This document shows positions 1 to 10,322 of a stretch of 64,000 nucleotides of DNA, piece by piece. Below the pieces are notes generated by a model. That model searched no databases. It was not told the DNA's origin and saw only the letters and a program-made list of their open reading frames with translations. The stretch comes from Lumbricus terrestris (taxonomy: Eukaryota > Annelida > Clitellata > Crassiclitellata > Lumbricidae), in NCBI GenBank assembly GCA_949752735.1, contig OX457044.1, positions 13,193,294-13,257,293 of the forward strand, read 5' to 3'. The position numbers and the translations under genes are program-made. The number at the start of each line of letters is the position of its first letter. Within the stretch, counting starts at the first letter, position 1.

Positions 1-523
1 TCACAGCCTAAAAGTTGCCAATATAATGTTGTAATCAAAAGTATTTTTTAAATTGACGAGACACTTCTTTAAACAATGACTATCAGCAATGAAATGATTA
101 CCAGCCTCGCTAAATTACATGTTAAAATGCTACCATTGCAGTGTGAAATTTAAAAAAATTTCGAAAATGGGATTGGTAAACCAATGACCAAACCTTCCAA
201 AGCCCCTACCCAGCGCATTGGAAATTCTCCAGGACCAAGTCTGTGACTAACACTGAGTGACTATGCTCTCACACACATTCTGCTTCTCATGAATGAATGA
301 CACCAGAGCTTGTAGCATATACAATTTACAGCAGTCGCACCCTAAAATTCCTTAGAATGTGGTAAAATAGTCAGCAATGCACAGTTTAGAATGCTAGCAA
401 TTACAGTTTTCCACGAGTATGAGCCGCGTCGCTGATCCACATGTAGTTTACATGTAGATCAGCGACGCGGCTCCTGGTTAAATCTGCTGTTAGCCTACAT
501 AATATTCCTTAATATTCCTTTTA
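1..523. repeat. Old interspersed repeat, copy A
   Basis: This stretch aligns by eye, in the same order, with 1680-2310. Shared blocks include the opening 'acagcctaaa.gtt', the 'tcagca.tgaaatgat' block, the 'ccttccaaa.cccctacccagc' block and the closing 'gatcag.gacgcgg' segment. The two copies are clearly diverged, so the duplication is old. No reading frame of interest is present. The family is unknown to me. Confidence 0.55.
421..473. repeat. Perfect 17-bp hairpin
   Basis: Arms 421-437 (gagccgcgtcgctgatc) and 457-473 are exact reverse complements around a 19-nt loop, which itself holds a smaller acatgta/tacatgt palindrome. The sister repeat at 2240-2290 keeps only one GC-rich arm, so the second arm was gained here or lost there. 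Confidence 0.85.
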
Positions 524-830
524 ATGATTCAATCCGACACACCAGTGTGTCAGATTGAATCAGGTGATTACATGTACAGGTTATACGAAATACGTCCCAC
601 TATTATAGCACGACACGCAGGTCGGCTTTACAGCAATGGGTTCGGTAACTTAACTAATGGCCTGAGTACTGAATCCCTTCTGGTAGGTCAAGCCAGAAGT
701 GGGAGGGGCTATCTTTATTTTTAGCAGATCTCGAGTCAAACAACACAACAGCAAAGCGCCAATGGCAGCTAACAGAAACTTTAATAAATTAATGCCCTGA
801 GCGAGTACACAGTACATATTCGTGTTGATG
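524..830 (-). repeat. Truncated copy of the 15290-15765 SINE-like repeat
   Basis: The segment matches 15480-15712 in the same orientation. It has the 'atacgaaatacg', 'cacgacacgcaggtcggct' and 'ggttcggtaacttaac' blocks, then 'gggagggcta' and 'aaacaacacaacag', ending at 'gccctgagcgag', where the tRNA-like head should begin. The head is missing. The 66- and 68-residue open frames here are chance frames in this repeat. Confidence 0.6.
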
Positions 831-1679
831 TGGATGAATCTATCAATAATGACCATTTGGGAGGTTTTCTCATGATATTTACCGGTCTTACATCGTATTT
901 TGTAGTTAATGGAATGGGTTATATTATATAAAAAATTTGAAATTAGCTCTAAAATTTTATCTCTTGTGGTAGCCTATAGAGGTCTTGTCTGCTAGCTTTA
1001 GCTTTAGGAAAACAATATAATGTTGATATTAAATATTAAATATTAAATATTACTGTTGATATTAATTTCATAGCAGAAAAGCAACATTTAGATTTTAGAC
1101 GAACCATATAAGGCTACATTTGGAAGTGTCCATGAACTTTATTACACCTTCTGAGCTATTTCCAATTACGTGTGTCATATAACGTGCACTGATGACAATT
1201 CCAGCAACAGCAGAGGATCTGTAAGGGATCTCTAGTCGATTAAGGATATTGAAAAGTCTAAAACGTCTAAGAACGCCTAGCTGATTTCACTCGTGAATTA
1301 ATTTGGAGATTTTGCCATGATGAACTTTGAGTCAAACCATAACAACTGATTTTGATCTGTAATATGAATTTTTATAAAGTCGAAAAATCTTAATATTAAA
1401 ACATCTGAAGCTCCAGTCGAAGATCAAGCGCAGAGCAGGAGCGTTCACAAAAAGCTGCTTCAAGTAAGTAAGCCTATTAAACCATTTTAAAAAGAAAAAA
1501 TAATCGAAAAATTAATCGATATCACTCTTTTAAATCAATCGAATGCCACAATATGCCTTCAGCTTTTGGGACAAATCCCTGATCAAGGACTTTCCTATGT
1601 CCAGTCTCACTATAGGCCCTACGTCATTTCTGTGCAGTTGAGAAAATTCCTTAGAATAAGCCATGACATTTTTAACAGA
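831..1679. other. AT-rich stretch, nothing recognised
   Basis: No reading frame, RNA gene or terminal inverted repeat was found. Small local repeats of the form 'atattaaatattaaatatta' occur near 1025-1050. Confidence 0.5.
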
Positions 1680-2310
1680 GCAATGATTTTTTCTTTCATA
1701 TGACAGCCCAGAATGTTACCATTACAGTGTGCAAATTAAAAAATGCAAACAATAGGGAGGGCATTTATTTGTCTCAAACCATGCCTTTTGGCATTCAATT
1801 TGCCCGCTTTTTTTTATGATGACAGCCTAAATGTTCCCATTACAATGTTGAAATAACAAAATATTTGAACAATGGGACAGTTTTTGAAGTCCTAAACCAT
1901 GACTGTCAGCACTGAAATGATGAGCAATTTCGTTTAGAATGGCATCATTAGAGAGTGGAAATTCAAAAAGATTAAAAAATGGGAAGGATAATACCTTCCA
2001 AAACCCCTACCCAGCTTGGCGCTCGTGTCTTGGTAATAGTAGGCTTAATATTATTGTCCTTCGGTCGCTCGTTCATTTCCCAAACCCAGAACCAAGTCTA
2101 CGCCTATGGTCCCACACAAATTCTGTTGTTCATGAACGAAAACTGAATTTGCAGCATAAATATTATAAGATTTCCAACAGTCATACCCAAGTCGATCTGT
2201 TATATAACATCCAACAATATACATGTTTGAACGCTCACAAGTGTTCCACGAGTTCATTTAGATCAGTGACGCGGTTCCTGGGTAAAACTGCTATAGCTAC
2301 ATGGGCTACA
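1680..2310. repeat. Old interspersed repeat, copy B
   Basis: This is the diverged second copy of the repeat at 1-523, ending in the single GC-rich arm 'gatcagtgacgcgg' and 'ctacat'. The 128-residue plus frame at 1939-2325 and its antisense shadow are open by chance inside it. Neither resembles a protein I know. Confidence 0.5.
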
Positions 2311-2427
2311 TTCAGATGGGTTTGAAATGTATTTTAAAAATAAAAAAATTATATCCGTTAGACAGAACGACTACAACAAGCAGGAGAAAAGAGAGGCACG
2401 AATGAATGAATGAAACACGAATGAAAC

Positions 2428-3100
2428 ATGAATAAAACCAAAGTGATGACACAAAAAGCCAGAACGTGTAAGATTGAAATTGGAGGACAAAAACTGGAAC
2501 AGGTAGACACCTTTCATTACATGGGATCGTTGATAACTGAAGACGCAGACAGCAGCACAGATATAAGAGAGAAATTAGCAAGAGGACTCAACACAGGGAC
2601 AACGTTGAAGACGCTATGGAAAAGTCATGATATAAAAATGATTACCAAGATCAGACTCATGAAGGCTTTGGTATGGCCAGTGGCGACATATGGGTGTGAA
2701 AGTTGGACGATCATGAAGAGAGAAGAAGACAGAATAAATGCTTTTGAAATGAATGCCTAAGAAAGATCTTGAGAGTGCAATGGACAGAGAAAAGAACAAA
2801 CGAATGGGTCTTGGAGAAAACTGGAACAGAAAGAACCTTATTGAGCATGATGAAAAGAAAGAAACTCATTTACTTCGGGCATTTGATGAGGAAACAGAGG
2901 GGCTGCATGGAAAAGTAAATAATACAGGGTACAATTTCGGAAGCAAGGGCAAGGGGAAAAGTCGAGGATGATTTCCAGCAATATCATCACGTGGATGGAA
3001 CTACCATTCGAGAGGATACTGAAGGAGATGGAGGACAGGAAAAAGTGGCGAAGGCGTGTCCATGAAGCGACCAACCCTCGAATCGAGGATGGTTAAAGAC
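2428..3100 (+). pseudogene. C-terminal remnant of a LINE reverse transcriptase (endonuclease-RT type)
   Basis: The frame at 2428-2760 carries the region after the RT catalytic core: KTKVM, 'DTFHYMGSLIT', 'KIRLMKALVWPVATYGCESWT'. A one-base deletion near 2755 shifts the rest into the next frame, where 'CLRKILRVQWTEKRTNEW' and 'YFGHLMRK' follow. These are the tail motifs of the endonuclease-reverse transcriptase LINEs common in invertebrates. The catalytic RT domain is absent and further stops follow, so this is a dead 3' fragment. The same protein family appears at 46345-47705 (plus) and, more distantly, at 41841-43370 (minus). Confidence 0.85.
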
Positions 3101-3599
3101 AAAACAAGACATCCGTTAGACACCCTGTTTTTTAATAAAGTTCCTTAATACTGAATATTTTTCTCAGTCAAAACCTAACGTATTTGAAGAAAGCTTATTA
3201 TTAAAGAATTTCAGAAGTGTGTGGTTTTATACGTGATGAAGCTGAAGAACTGCTGAAAAATTATTTTCTACAGTCGCAGCGTTGAACATCTCACGTACTT
3301 TGCTATTTCGATTTACCAGCTAGACAATATGGCGATTAAGTTTATGATAAATAATTTAATCTCTTGTCAAGCATAATTTGTTTCAGATAGCCTATTAATT
3401 CGAACACTGAATTACAACAGCAATGGCAGTGTTTTATGTGAGCTGCTGACTCTTGCAAGTGGCAATAAGGCCAGTTATTCGATTCACAAGACTATGAACT
3501 ACATAATATTTTGTAACTGAAATAAAAACAGCAAGGTTGGCAGAACTAGGTTACAACTTCTGAATAGGAGTAGCCTAATCGTTTGGGCCTATATTTGAA
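3101..3599. other. No gene seen
   Basis: AT-rich sequence without a convincing frame, inverted repeat or RNA-like structure. Confidence 0.5.
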
Positions 3600-3660
3600 C
3601 TTCTAAAGCGCTAATCGAAAGCCAAACGTAAAAAATAATTGAGGGGTCAGACGTTTATTT
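3600..3660 (-). repeat. Scrap of the 3' end of the 2A-type LINE family
   Basis: Read on the minus strand, 'ttggctttcgattagcgctttagaa' nearly repeats the 3' end of the LINE at 18890-22735 ('ttggctttcgagtggcgctttagaa'). Only this end is present, as expected for an extreme 5'-truncated insertion. Confidence 0.45.
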
Positions 3661-3900
3661 ATATGGACTTGTATTCTTAATGGATCAAGATAGAAGATCC
3701 AAACGAGCAACAATCTGGACCCCGGAGGCAGGACGTGGTAGAGGGATACCAAGGAAGAACTGGATGGAGACTGCGAGAGGATCTGTGATGTCTCGTGATG
3801 ACGTGGAACGATGCAGTTGAGGTGGTGATAAACGGTGTGGAATGCGTTGCTCGAAGTGCAGATACGCAAAGGAAGGATTAAGGTAATGGGTCTTAATGAG
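3661..3900 (+). pseudogene. Degenerate LINE C-terminal tail
   Basis: A broken frame reads 'WTPEAGRGRGIPRKNWMET', which resembles the 'GxRxRGRPRxTW' segment close to the end of many non-LTR reverse transcriptases. Stops follow almost at once. There is no core domain, so the call rests on this motif alone. Confidence 0.35.
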
Positions 3901-4109
3901 GACTTTACTACTGGGGGGGTTGAAATCCCACAGCCCGCAGGCAAATCGTCCTCTGGCGATTCTTTAGTTTTGAGTGGAATGAAGGAAAAAGAACAGATAG
4001 TTCAAGAGATGGTACAGTGTTGGACATGGTTTGATTTAAGAACTTGAAGACTAGAGATGGACGTGGACTGTTTTAGTAGAAGAATTATAGAGAAGTAAGA
4101 TAGTAGGCC

Positions 4110-4348
4110 TAGTCTGGGGCTTGTTTGTTTGTTTGTTTGTATGTGCACTTGTTATAGCGCCCCTTCAAGCTCACTCTACTCAGAGGCGCTCCCGAATGCA
4201 TAGCGGACACTGCATCGGAGTTTCACGCCGAAGCGCTGAGCAATTGTGAGTGAAGGACTTGCCCAGGGTCCTTACGCGGCGAGGTGGATTCGAACCTCGA
4301 ACCTTCCGGCTTCAAGGCAACGACGCCACCACTACACCACCGCGCCCC
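4110..4348 (-). mobile_element. tRNA-derived SINE
   Basis: On the minus strand the element starts at 4348 with GGGGCGCGGTGGTGTAGTGG. It has a pol III A-box-like 'TGGTGTAGTGG' and a perfect B box GGTTCGAATCC (complement at 4286-4296). A non-tRNA body follows, then a 3' tail 'GGGAGCGCCTCTGAGTAG...GGGGCGCTATAA', ending in a (CAAA)n-like run. The tail matches the 3' ends of the LINE fragments at 45019-45370 and 45397-46045, so the SINE probably uses that LINE's machinery. No target duplication could be read with confidence. Confidence 0.85.
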
Positions 4349-4554
4349 ACTGACGTTGACTTATAGAGTTTGGGTACAATGAAGACACTACGGGCTTCCA
4401 AGAAAGACTAGGGGCTATAGGCCTCACAACCTCTGGCAATTTTCACCACTGGTTCCAGAAAGTGAGAATAGAGTATGATCATGCAGTGTTGCATCAGTAG
4501 CAAGGTTATGACAACTCTTGTTACATGTTTAACTACACTGCCATATCAACGATG

Positions 4555-4650
4555 ATTAGTGTCGCCCTCCTCCTTTATCCAGGCTTGGGACTGGCACTGG
4601 CAGAGAACAACCAGTGGCTGAGTTCTATGACAACTCTACTGCAGTCAATT
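4555..4650 (-). repeat. Fragment of the SINE-like repeat also at 56758-57266
   Basis: The plus-strand block 'tttatccaggcttgggactggcac' followed by 'ggcagag' is nearly the same as 'tttatccgggcttaggaccggcac' in the intact insertion at 56758-57266. Only this central domain survives here. Confidence 0.45.
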
Positions 4651-4726
4651 CTTATATAAGTTTGCGAGATCGTGAGAAAAAGGTGTTTACTATAAATTAC
4701 GTGATTTAGTTCGTTAATATTATATA

Positions 4727-5760
4727 CTAGCTGGGGTACCCGCCGTTGCCCGGGAAATTTAGGATTCGACCCGCTCCGGCCACTCCACTCATCCAACTCC
4801 CACCCCATCCCCTACACCCCACCCCTCCACTCCCCACCCCCAACCCTCGACCCCACCCTCACCCCTCCACCCCAGCCCACACCCCACCCACACCCCAACC
4901 CCCACCCTCCACCTCACCCCTCTACACCAACCCCCACCACCCCATCCAGCCCACCCCCACACATCACCACCCTCACCCCACCCCTCCACCCCCACCCTCC
5001 ATTCCACCCCGCCACCACCACCTCCACCCCACCACGATCCCCACCACCTCAACCCCACCCTCCACCCCACCCCCACCCACCCTACCATCCCCACCCCACA
5101 ACACCCCCACCGCACTCCGACCCCCACCGGTACGCCACCCGTGAAATTTGGATTTGGGGATAAATTCATCCACCCCACCCCTCCATACACGCGCTACCCC
5201 ACCCAACCACACTACGACCTCCACCAGTACGCCACCCGTGAAATTAGGGTTTTCGGGAAAAATTTACCCCCTCACCCATCCCCTAACCTCCCACCCCCAC
5301 CCTCTTCCCCACCTCACCCCATTACATCGACCTGCACCAGTACGCCACCCGTGAAATTAGGATTTTCGTGAATATTACATCAGCGGCTCTCGCCATTAAT
5401 ATAATGACCATGCAAGCGTTTAAGAAGGTGTTTAACCGTCTTAATGTTTTCGCCCCCACTCTGACCCCCTTGGTGGTAGAGATTAACCAACTACTGATCC
5501 GGGTGGTTCTAATGGCTCTCTATCCAGGTAAAAAAAATCATATCAATGGCTGCGTTTTTTTGAGAGAAAAATTGGGGGTTTCGCCTCCCACCCTGACCCC
5601 CATGGTGGTAGAGAATCGCCAACCCCTCGACTTTGTGTCTCCTGCCGAGACCTACACAGTAGTGAAGGTTTGGAGTGAAAAGCTAAAAAACTGTGGAAAT
5701 GCATCCCGAACAAACAGACAGACAGACAGACACACAGAATCTTCTCTTTATTTATATAGA
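4727..5760 (-). mobile_element. Non-autonomous Helitron, C-rich interior
   Basis: On the minus strand the element begins TCTATATAAATAAAG (5760; a start at 5766 is equally possible) and ends ...GGGTACCCCAGCTAG at 4727, with A before and T after, as Helitrons require. A small CCCG/CGGG stem lies just before the CTAG end. The interior from about 4790 to 5340 is a CCCCAC-rich low-complexity expansion holding repeats of 'gtacgccacccgtgaaat'. The open frames there (132-133 residues) are products of the simple repeat, not genes. The same 3' terminus recurs at 16687-17183 and, more distantly, 57790-58886. No Rep/helicase is encoded. Confidence 0.65.
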
Positions 5761-5797
5761 TATAGATATTCGTTTAATTCGTGAAAAACGTCCAGGT

Positions 5798-5821
5798 TGA
5801 CACACCGCAGCCTGGTTACAT
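5798..5821 (-). other. 3'-terminal stem-loop of the LINE
   Basis: On the minus strand the sequence reads CCAGGCTG-CGGTGTGT-CAACCTGG, an 8-bp stem with one mismatch and the loop CGGTGTGT, followed by 'aattaaacgaat'. The same loop on different stems occurs at 34007-34028 and 15416-15428, and a variant at 18100-18124. Confidence 0.7.
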
Positions 5822-6120
5822 GGTGACATCAAGAGAGACAAACATCATAAAATGAAATTAAAACGTCTTACTAAAAAGATCATTGTTAATGAGATTGAAT
5901 GATTTAATGGTTGTAAGCGTTCTTGTAGAGGACTCTGGAAATAAAGTTTATGTTGTCCTTGTGCAGGAGCTGGAAATTATGACGTCGGGGTCGAAGGTTG
6001 TAAACCGTACTGGTCATTTGGGAAAATTGGTCGCGAAGGACATGGCAACTGTTCCATATGACGGCGCGGAGCAAGCGCTCGTCAGATTCCTCAACCATAT
6101 CAGCAGCAGAGGGCGAGGCA

Positions 6121-6666
6121 TCAGGTCCGCTGGATTCGGCGCAAGAAACGATCCAAGCGCGACCGATCTCCTTCCGTAGTAGACCCCCACCAGGCAGGGG
6201 CGGCGTACATGAGGCGGGCAACAGTTGTGGCCTTCGTTACCACGTGTAAGGCGTCAGCAGGCAGGCCATGAGTCCTCAAAACCCTCAGGGCGTAGAGTGA
6301 GCGAGAGCATGCCTCAAGCACCTCGTCGACATGCCCCGAAGCTCGTAGATCACTCTGGAAGGTCACACCCAAGATTTTCATCGCATTGACCCTCTGAACT
6401 CCGGAGATCAGATCAGGAGTGTACTGGATGCGACTGCGAGTAACCAGCATCTCTCGAGACTTGGTTGGGTTCAGCTGCAGGTTGTTTCGTTGCGCCCATT
6501 CCGCTATCTGGGCCAGCTCGGCGGTAATTGTAAGTCGCTTTTTGGCTCCAACCAATAAGTAGGTATCGTCGGCATACTTGACAATCTTGTTTTCGGTGAG
6601 TACTGGTCTCAGGCCTGAGGCTGTCACGACATAGGAGGAAGGTCCCACTCCCGACCCCTGAACCAC
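6121..6666 (-). pseudogene. LINE reverse transcriptase, catalytic and thumb part
   Basis: This 181-residue frame holds 'QGSGVGPSSYVV' (RT motif B region), 'KYADDTYLLVG' (catalytic motif C) and the thumb segment 'MKILGVTFQSDLRASGHVDEVLE'. It joins, by a frameshift near 6200, the C-terminal frame at 5904-6221. Motif A is deleted upstream. The protein would have copied LINE RNA at the target site. This copy is inactive. Confidence 0.75.
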
Positions 6667-6803
6667 GCTTGAGTTGATGTAAGCAGTTCTGGAGATGAAC
6701 CCGGCGAACTTTGTGGTATGTCTTCGTTCCGATAGTGGTGCAAGATGGAGATGAGGGCTGCTGTTGTGGAACCGGTCGGGCGGAACGCGTACTGGTCCTG
6801 TAG

Positions 6804-6811
6804 CTGGGTAG
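6804..6811. repeat. 8-bp target duplication, left
   Basis: 'ctgggtag' directly left of the hAT element, repeated exactly at 7775-7782. Confidence 0.9.
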
Positions 6812-7774
6812 CAGGGATGGGCAAATTACAGGGCAACATGTAATTGAATTACAAATTACCAATTACTGGAGAAAATGTAATTGAATTACAAATTACAAAT
6901 TACTTTTGACTCAGAGCCTCAAATTACAAATTACAAATTACGTAATTTCAATTACATCAATTACAAATTACTTTGGGGCTGAAATCATTGGAATAAAAAA
7001 CTCAGGTAGGAAGTGCATGCCTTTTTTCTTATTTCTATGTGTATTATTATTTATTGTGTAAGAAAAATTAATGTCTATTTAAATGTCTTTAAGAAGCAAC
7101 AGCTGTTCAAACAATTAACAAACAATTAAAGCCGTCTGTTGGGCCTTACAGTCATGCCTGTAAAAACTAAAGAACCTCTCTTCTATTGCAGACCGAGGCA
7201 TGGCAGCACTAAATTGTATAAGCAATTTGTTAGCAGTTGGCTTGCAGTGAAGTACTGCTAGTTCCATTTCTGTCATCTATATTCTGCAAGATTTCTAAAT
7301 CGTTTTTGTTTCTGCTGGTCGACTTTGTGGTCACTGCACGCTGCACACTAAAACCATAAAGTTCTTCATCTTCCTCTCCTTCTTTATGACCACTAGATTC
7401 TCAATATTTTGTTCGCCACTGGTGGCATTTTCAGATATTGTTACTAGAAAATCGTATATATTCTTTTAGTTTGATCTGCAATTTGTGCAGGCAGCCAGCA
7501 TAACTTAAAAATGGGTGAGTCACTGTTGCAAGGATCGCTTGATTCACCAAAGAATCTTAGCATAGCCTCTTGAACCAAAATGGACTTGAACCAATTTATA
7601 AAGTAATTTGATTTTGAGAAATGTAATTGAAATTACAAATTACAGGGGAAAATGTAATTGAATTACAAATTACAAATTACTTTGATTCAGAGCTGCAAAT
7701 TACAAATTACCAATTACAATTGTAATTTAAATTACGTAATTTAAATTACTCAATTAAATTACTGCCCATCCCTG
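6812..7774 (-). mobile_element. hAT-superfamily element, deletion derivative
   Basis: The element begins CAGGGATGGGCA and ends in the reverse complement of CAGGGATGGGCA, with a perfect 8-bp duplication 'ctgggtag' on both sides; both features are diagnostic of hAT. Both ends carry arrays of 'aattacaaattac' and its reverse, likely subterminal transposase-binding repeats. The interior (7100-7450, minus) keeps decayed coding sequence, including 'AMPRSAIEERFFSFYR', which resembles the hAT C-terminal dimerisation motif (PxSSAxxERxFS). Removing the element rejoins the LINE reverse transcriptase around it, so it is younger than that LINE. Confidence 0.9.
7120..7250 (-). pseudogene. hAT transposase C-terminal remnant
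   Basis: Minus-strand translation across 7250-7120 gives a short open stretch with 'FSAAMPRSAIEERFFS', close to the hAT dimerisation block in which S-S-A..E-R..F-S is conserved. Upstream on the same strand an acidic stretch (EEDEELYGF) is seen in another frame. It is too short and broken to work. Confidence 0.6.
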
Positions 7775-8030
7775 CTGGGTAGACATCGGTGGAGTGACAA
7801 AAACCGGATAGATGAAAGACCGCACCACCTCTCTTTCGACCATTCTGGACAACACCGGTAGAATGGATATAGGTCGGTAATCAGCTGGTACTGATGGTGA
7901 GGCAACCTTGGCAATAGGGTGAATTATAGCTGTCTTCCATTGCTCTCGTATGTATGAGTTGGCTAGCGATTGGTTGATTAGTCGCGTGAGGACCACAGAT
8001 AGAATGTTGTCATAACTTTAATCCACACAC

Positions 8031-8865
8031 AAAACAATCAGACGAAAGCCAACAGTCACATACAGACAAAAACTTTAAAATAAGATGCCCGTAACATAAG
8101 ACGCACTCAATTTATAAACAATACAATTTTAAACGTGATGCGTCAATTGATTCATTTTTCCAACGCGGATTTTCCATTCTAAAAATAGCAAACGCTCCGC
8201 AACGGGACGCATTTAATGAATGTACACATGGAATTTGTTCCAAGAGAGTGGCGCAACCAATCAGACAACGAGCTTGAATTTGCCTAATGAATATTCATGT
8301 TGGGCCTCTAGCCATAAGTAAGAAATACGAATGAGCTTCGGAACTTCATATTTTTTAGGAATAATTCGCTTCAAGAAGCAGCAAATAACTCGGTATGCAA
8401 AGAGTTATCGTAATACATGCATGTAAGTGATATTGTGATCTAGTGACATTGCGCGTGTGCAAGTAAATTTGGAAAAAACGTGATTCTTATGAACGAAGCG
8501 CTGTTAAGTCAGTAGGAACTTGATTTCTATTTTTGTAACGGAAAATCCGTGTTGGAAATTGGATCGTTTATTAAGGAACGTTGTACAAGAAAATAGGGTG
8601 TCTAACGACAAAATTTTAAATTTTTAAAATGCTTTTCAAATACATCTGTCTAACTCCGTCACTGGTTGTACTCTGCAAATGCCAGTCCCATGCCCGAATA
8701 AAGAAGGAGGGGCGTCGCTAGTGAGCTTCGTTATCACACAGTGACGCTAAACTGCAAAATATGATCATATATAATATTACATATCTGCAGATTCTGTGAA
8801 TAGAAACAGCTGCAACTAACTATCACCTTTATCATCCATCCTCAAAACAAAACTAGGGCCTACTC
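8031..8865. other. No gene seen
   Basis: Unique-looking sequence with one 'taatgaatattca' motif (about 8285), which recurs near 9963. No frame, RNA gene or inverted termini could be supported. Confidence 0.45.
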
Positions 8866-9800
8866 GATCTGAAACGGAAGCTGGATTCAGGTATTTAAAT
8901 CTCTGAAATGGAAGCTGGATTAAGGCGCTTTTATGTGAAGTGGAAGCTGGATTAATTTATTTATATATCTGTACTTTTATAAGTGAAGTGGAAGATGGAT
9001 TAAGGTACTTTTATATGTGAAGTGAAGCTGGATTAATGAAAAACGCTTGAGAAATGGAAGCTGGAATAAGTTTTGTCTATATCTGAAATGGAAGCTGGGC
9101 TAATGAAAAACGCTAGAGAAATGGAAGCTGGATGAAGGTTTCTTATAGCTGGATTGACGAAAATAACGCTTGAGAAATAGAAGCCAGGTTAAGATATTTT
9201 TCTTCAATTGAAGCTGGATGAAGGTATATTTATATCTGAAATAGAAGATGGATCGACTTTCCCGCTGAAATGGAAGCGGATGCATGTTGAAATACATGAA
9301 TGAAAATCAACAATCCAGTTTCCATTTCTTAGGCTTTTTATCATTCATCCAGCTTCTATTTCAGATATATAAAAACCTACATCCAGCTTCTTATTAAGAT
9401 ATAAAATGCCTTGATCCCGCTTCCATTTCTTAAGCATCTTATCATCCATCCAGCTACAACTTAGCCAAGCAAATTTTCATCCATCCAGCTCCCAGTAAAG
9501 CAAGAACATTCTCATCCATCCACCTCCAATTTAATCAAAAACATTTCCATGAATCCAGCTCCAATTCAAGGCAGGACATTTTCATCAATCCAGCTTCTAC
9601 TTCAGGTATGAAAATACTTATTCCGGTTTCCTTTACTCCAACCGCTAAAATTTTAACAAGACGATTTTAGTCAATCTAAATCCGACTTCCATCTGAAATT
9701 GAAGCATTTTCATCAATCCAACTTCTAGTTAGCAACGCGATTATTTCGTGTAACCATCTTCAATTTTTACAAGCATTATTTTCATTAATGCAACTTCATT
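8866..9800. repeat. Large inverted array of a 'gaaatggaagctggatt' motif
   Basis: From about 8866 to 9290 the motif 'gaa.tggaagctggattaa' occurs about a dozen times, spaced by 15-40 AT-rich bases. From about 9310 to 9800 its reverse complement ('aatccagcttccatttc') occurs about a dozen times. The two halves form one long imperfect foldback centred near 9300. There is no coding content. It could be the end structure of an unknown foldback transposon, or a source of long double-stranded RNA. Confidence 0.75.
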
Positions 9801-10297
9801 CAGGAAACGTTCCTCGGGGTAAGATTGTCTAAAGAATGATTAATTGGGTATAACGGCACTTCTGCACAGAATTGTCATTTCGTAGATTCGGCTAGTTTAA
9901 CAAAAATCACTGTTTACAACAGATTCCTGCTATTTATCGAACTAACGCAGCCCAATTGACTTAATGAATATTCAATATGCAGTAAATGTTGAATATTCAT
10001 AACGCAGTAAATGTCATTATTGATATGGCGACAGCTGATTTGTTGCGGGTGTCCCTTGTATCAATTTCCATGTGTACTTTCATTAAATGCTTACTTAACA
10101 CCGCTTCGTCTCTTAGAATCGCGTTATCTTTTAAATATACTAGCATATTCGTAATGTTACAACCCCACAATCACATTTACATGCGTGATTTACAATAGGT
10201 TTTGCACACCGAATTATTATACTGAATAAACAGAATAGTATTATCATTGCTAACAAAGTTGGTCAAACGAATCGGATCGTATTTGTCAACGGATTAG
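9801..10297. other. AT-rich stretch with a small palindrome
   Basis: Nothing coding. 'tgaatattca' occurs twice around 9965 and 9992, making a local inverted repeat. Confidence 0.45.
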
Positions 10298-10322
10298 ATT
10301 TCGCACGTAAGTCGTGCGAAAT
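10298..10322. repeat. Perfect 10-bp hairpin
   Basis: atttcgcacg-taagt-cgtgcgaaat. No downstream gene or poly-T is linked to it, so a role is not claimed. Confidence 0.6.

Larger units (their letters stand above)
5761..8030 (-). mobile_element. 5'-truncated LINE, split by a hAT element
   Basis: Read from 8030 down, the minus strand gives RT fingers ('ADYRPISILPVLSRMVE'), then after the 6812-7774 insert 'LQDQYAFRPTGSTTAAL', then the YADD box ('KYADDTYLLVGAKKR') and the C-terminal region ending 'NFISRVLYKNAYNH' at 5904. The stretch with catalytic motif A (usually F/Y..AFD) is missing between 'HHYRNEDIPQ' and 'GSGVGPSSYVV', an internal deletion. The 3' untranslated end has a stem-loop at 5798-5821. 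Sister fragments of the family are at 17590-18150 and 49990-50300. Confidence 0.8.

Noticed and set aside
4286..4296. Possible functional tRNA gene
   Set aside because: The A and B boxes belong to a SINE; the cloverleaf does not close into a proper acceptor stem and a LINE-like tail follows.
4746..5371. Open frames of 66-133 residues rich in proline or glycine on both strands
   Set aside because: They are translations of a CCCCAC-rich expansion in a Helitron and are open in several frames at once.
8866..9800. CRISPR-like array
   Set aside because: The genome is eukaryotic, the repeats are degenerate and spacing is irregular, with orientation reversing half way.
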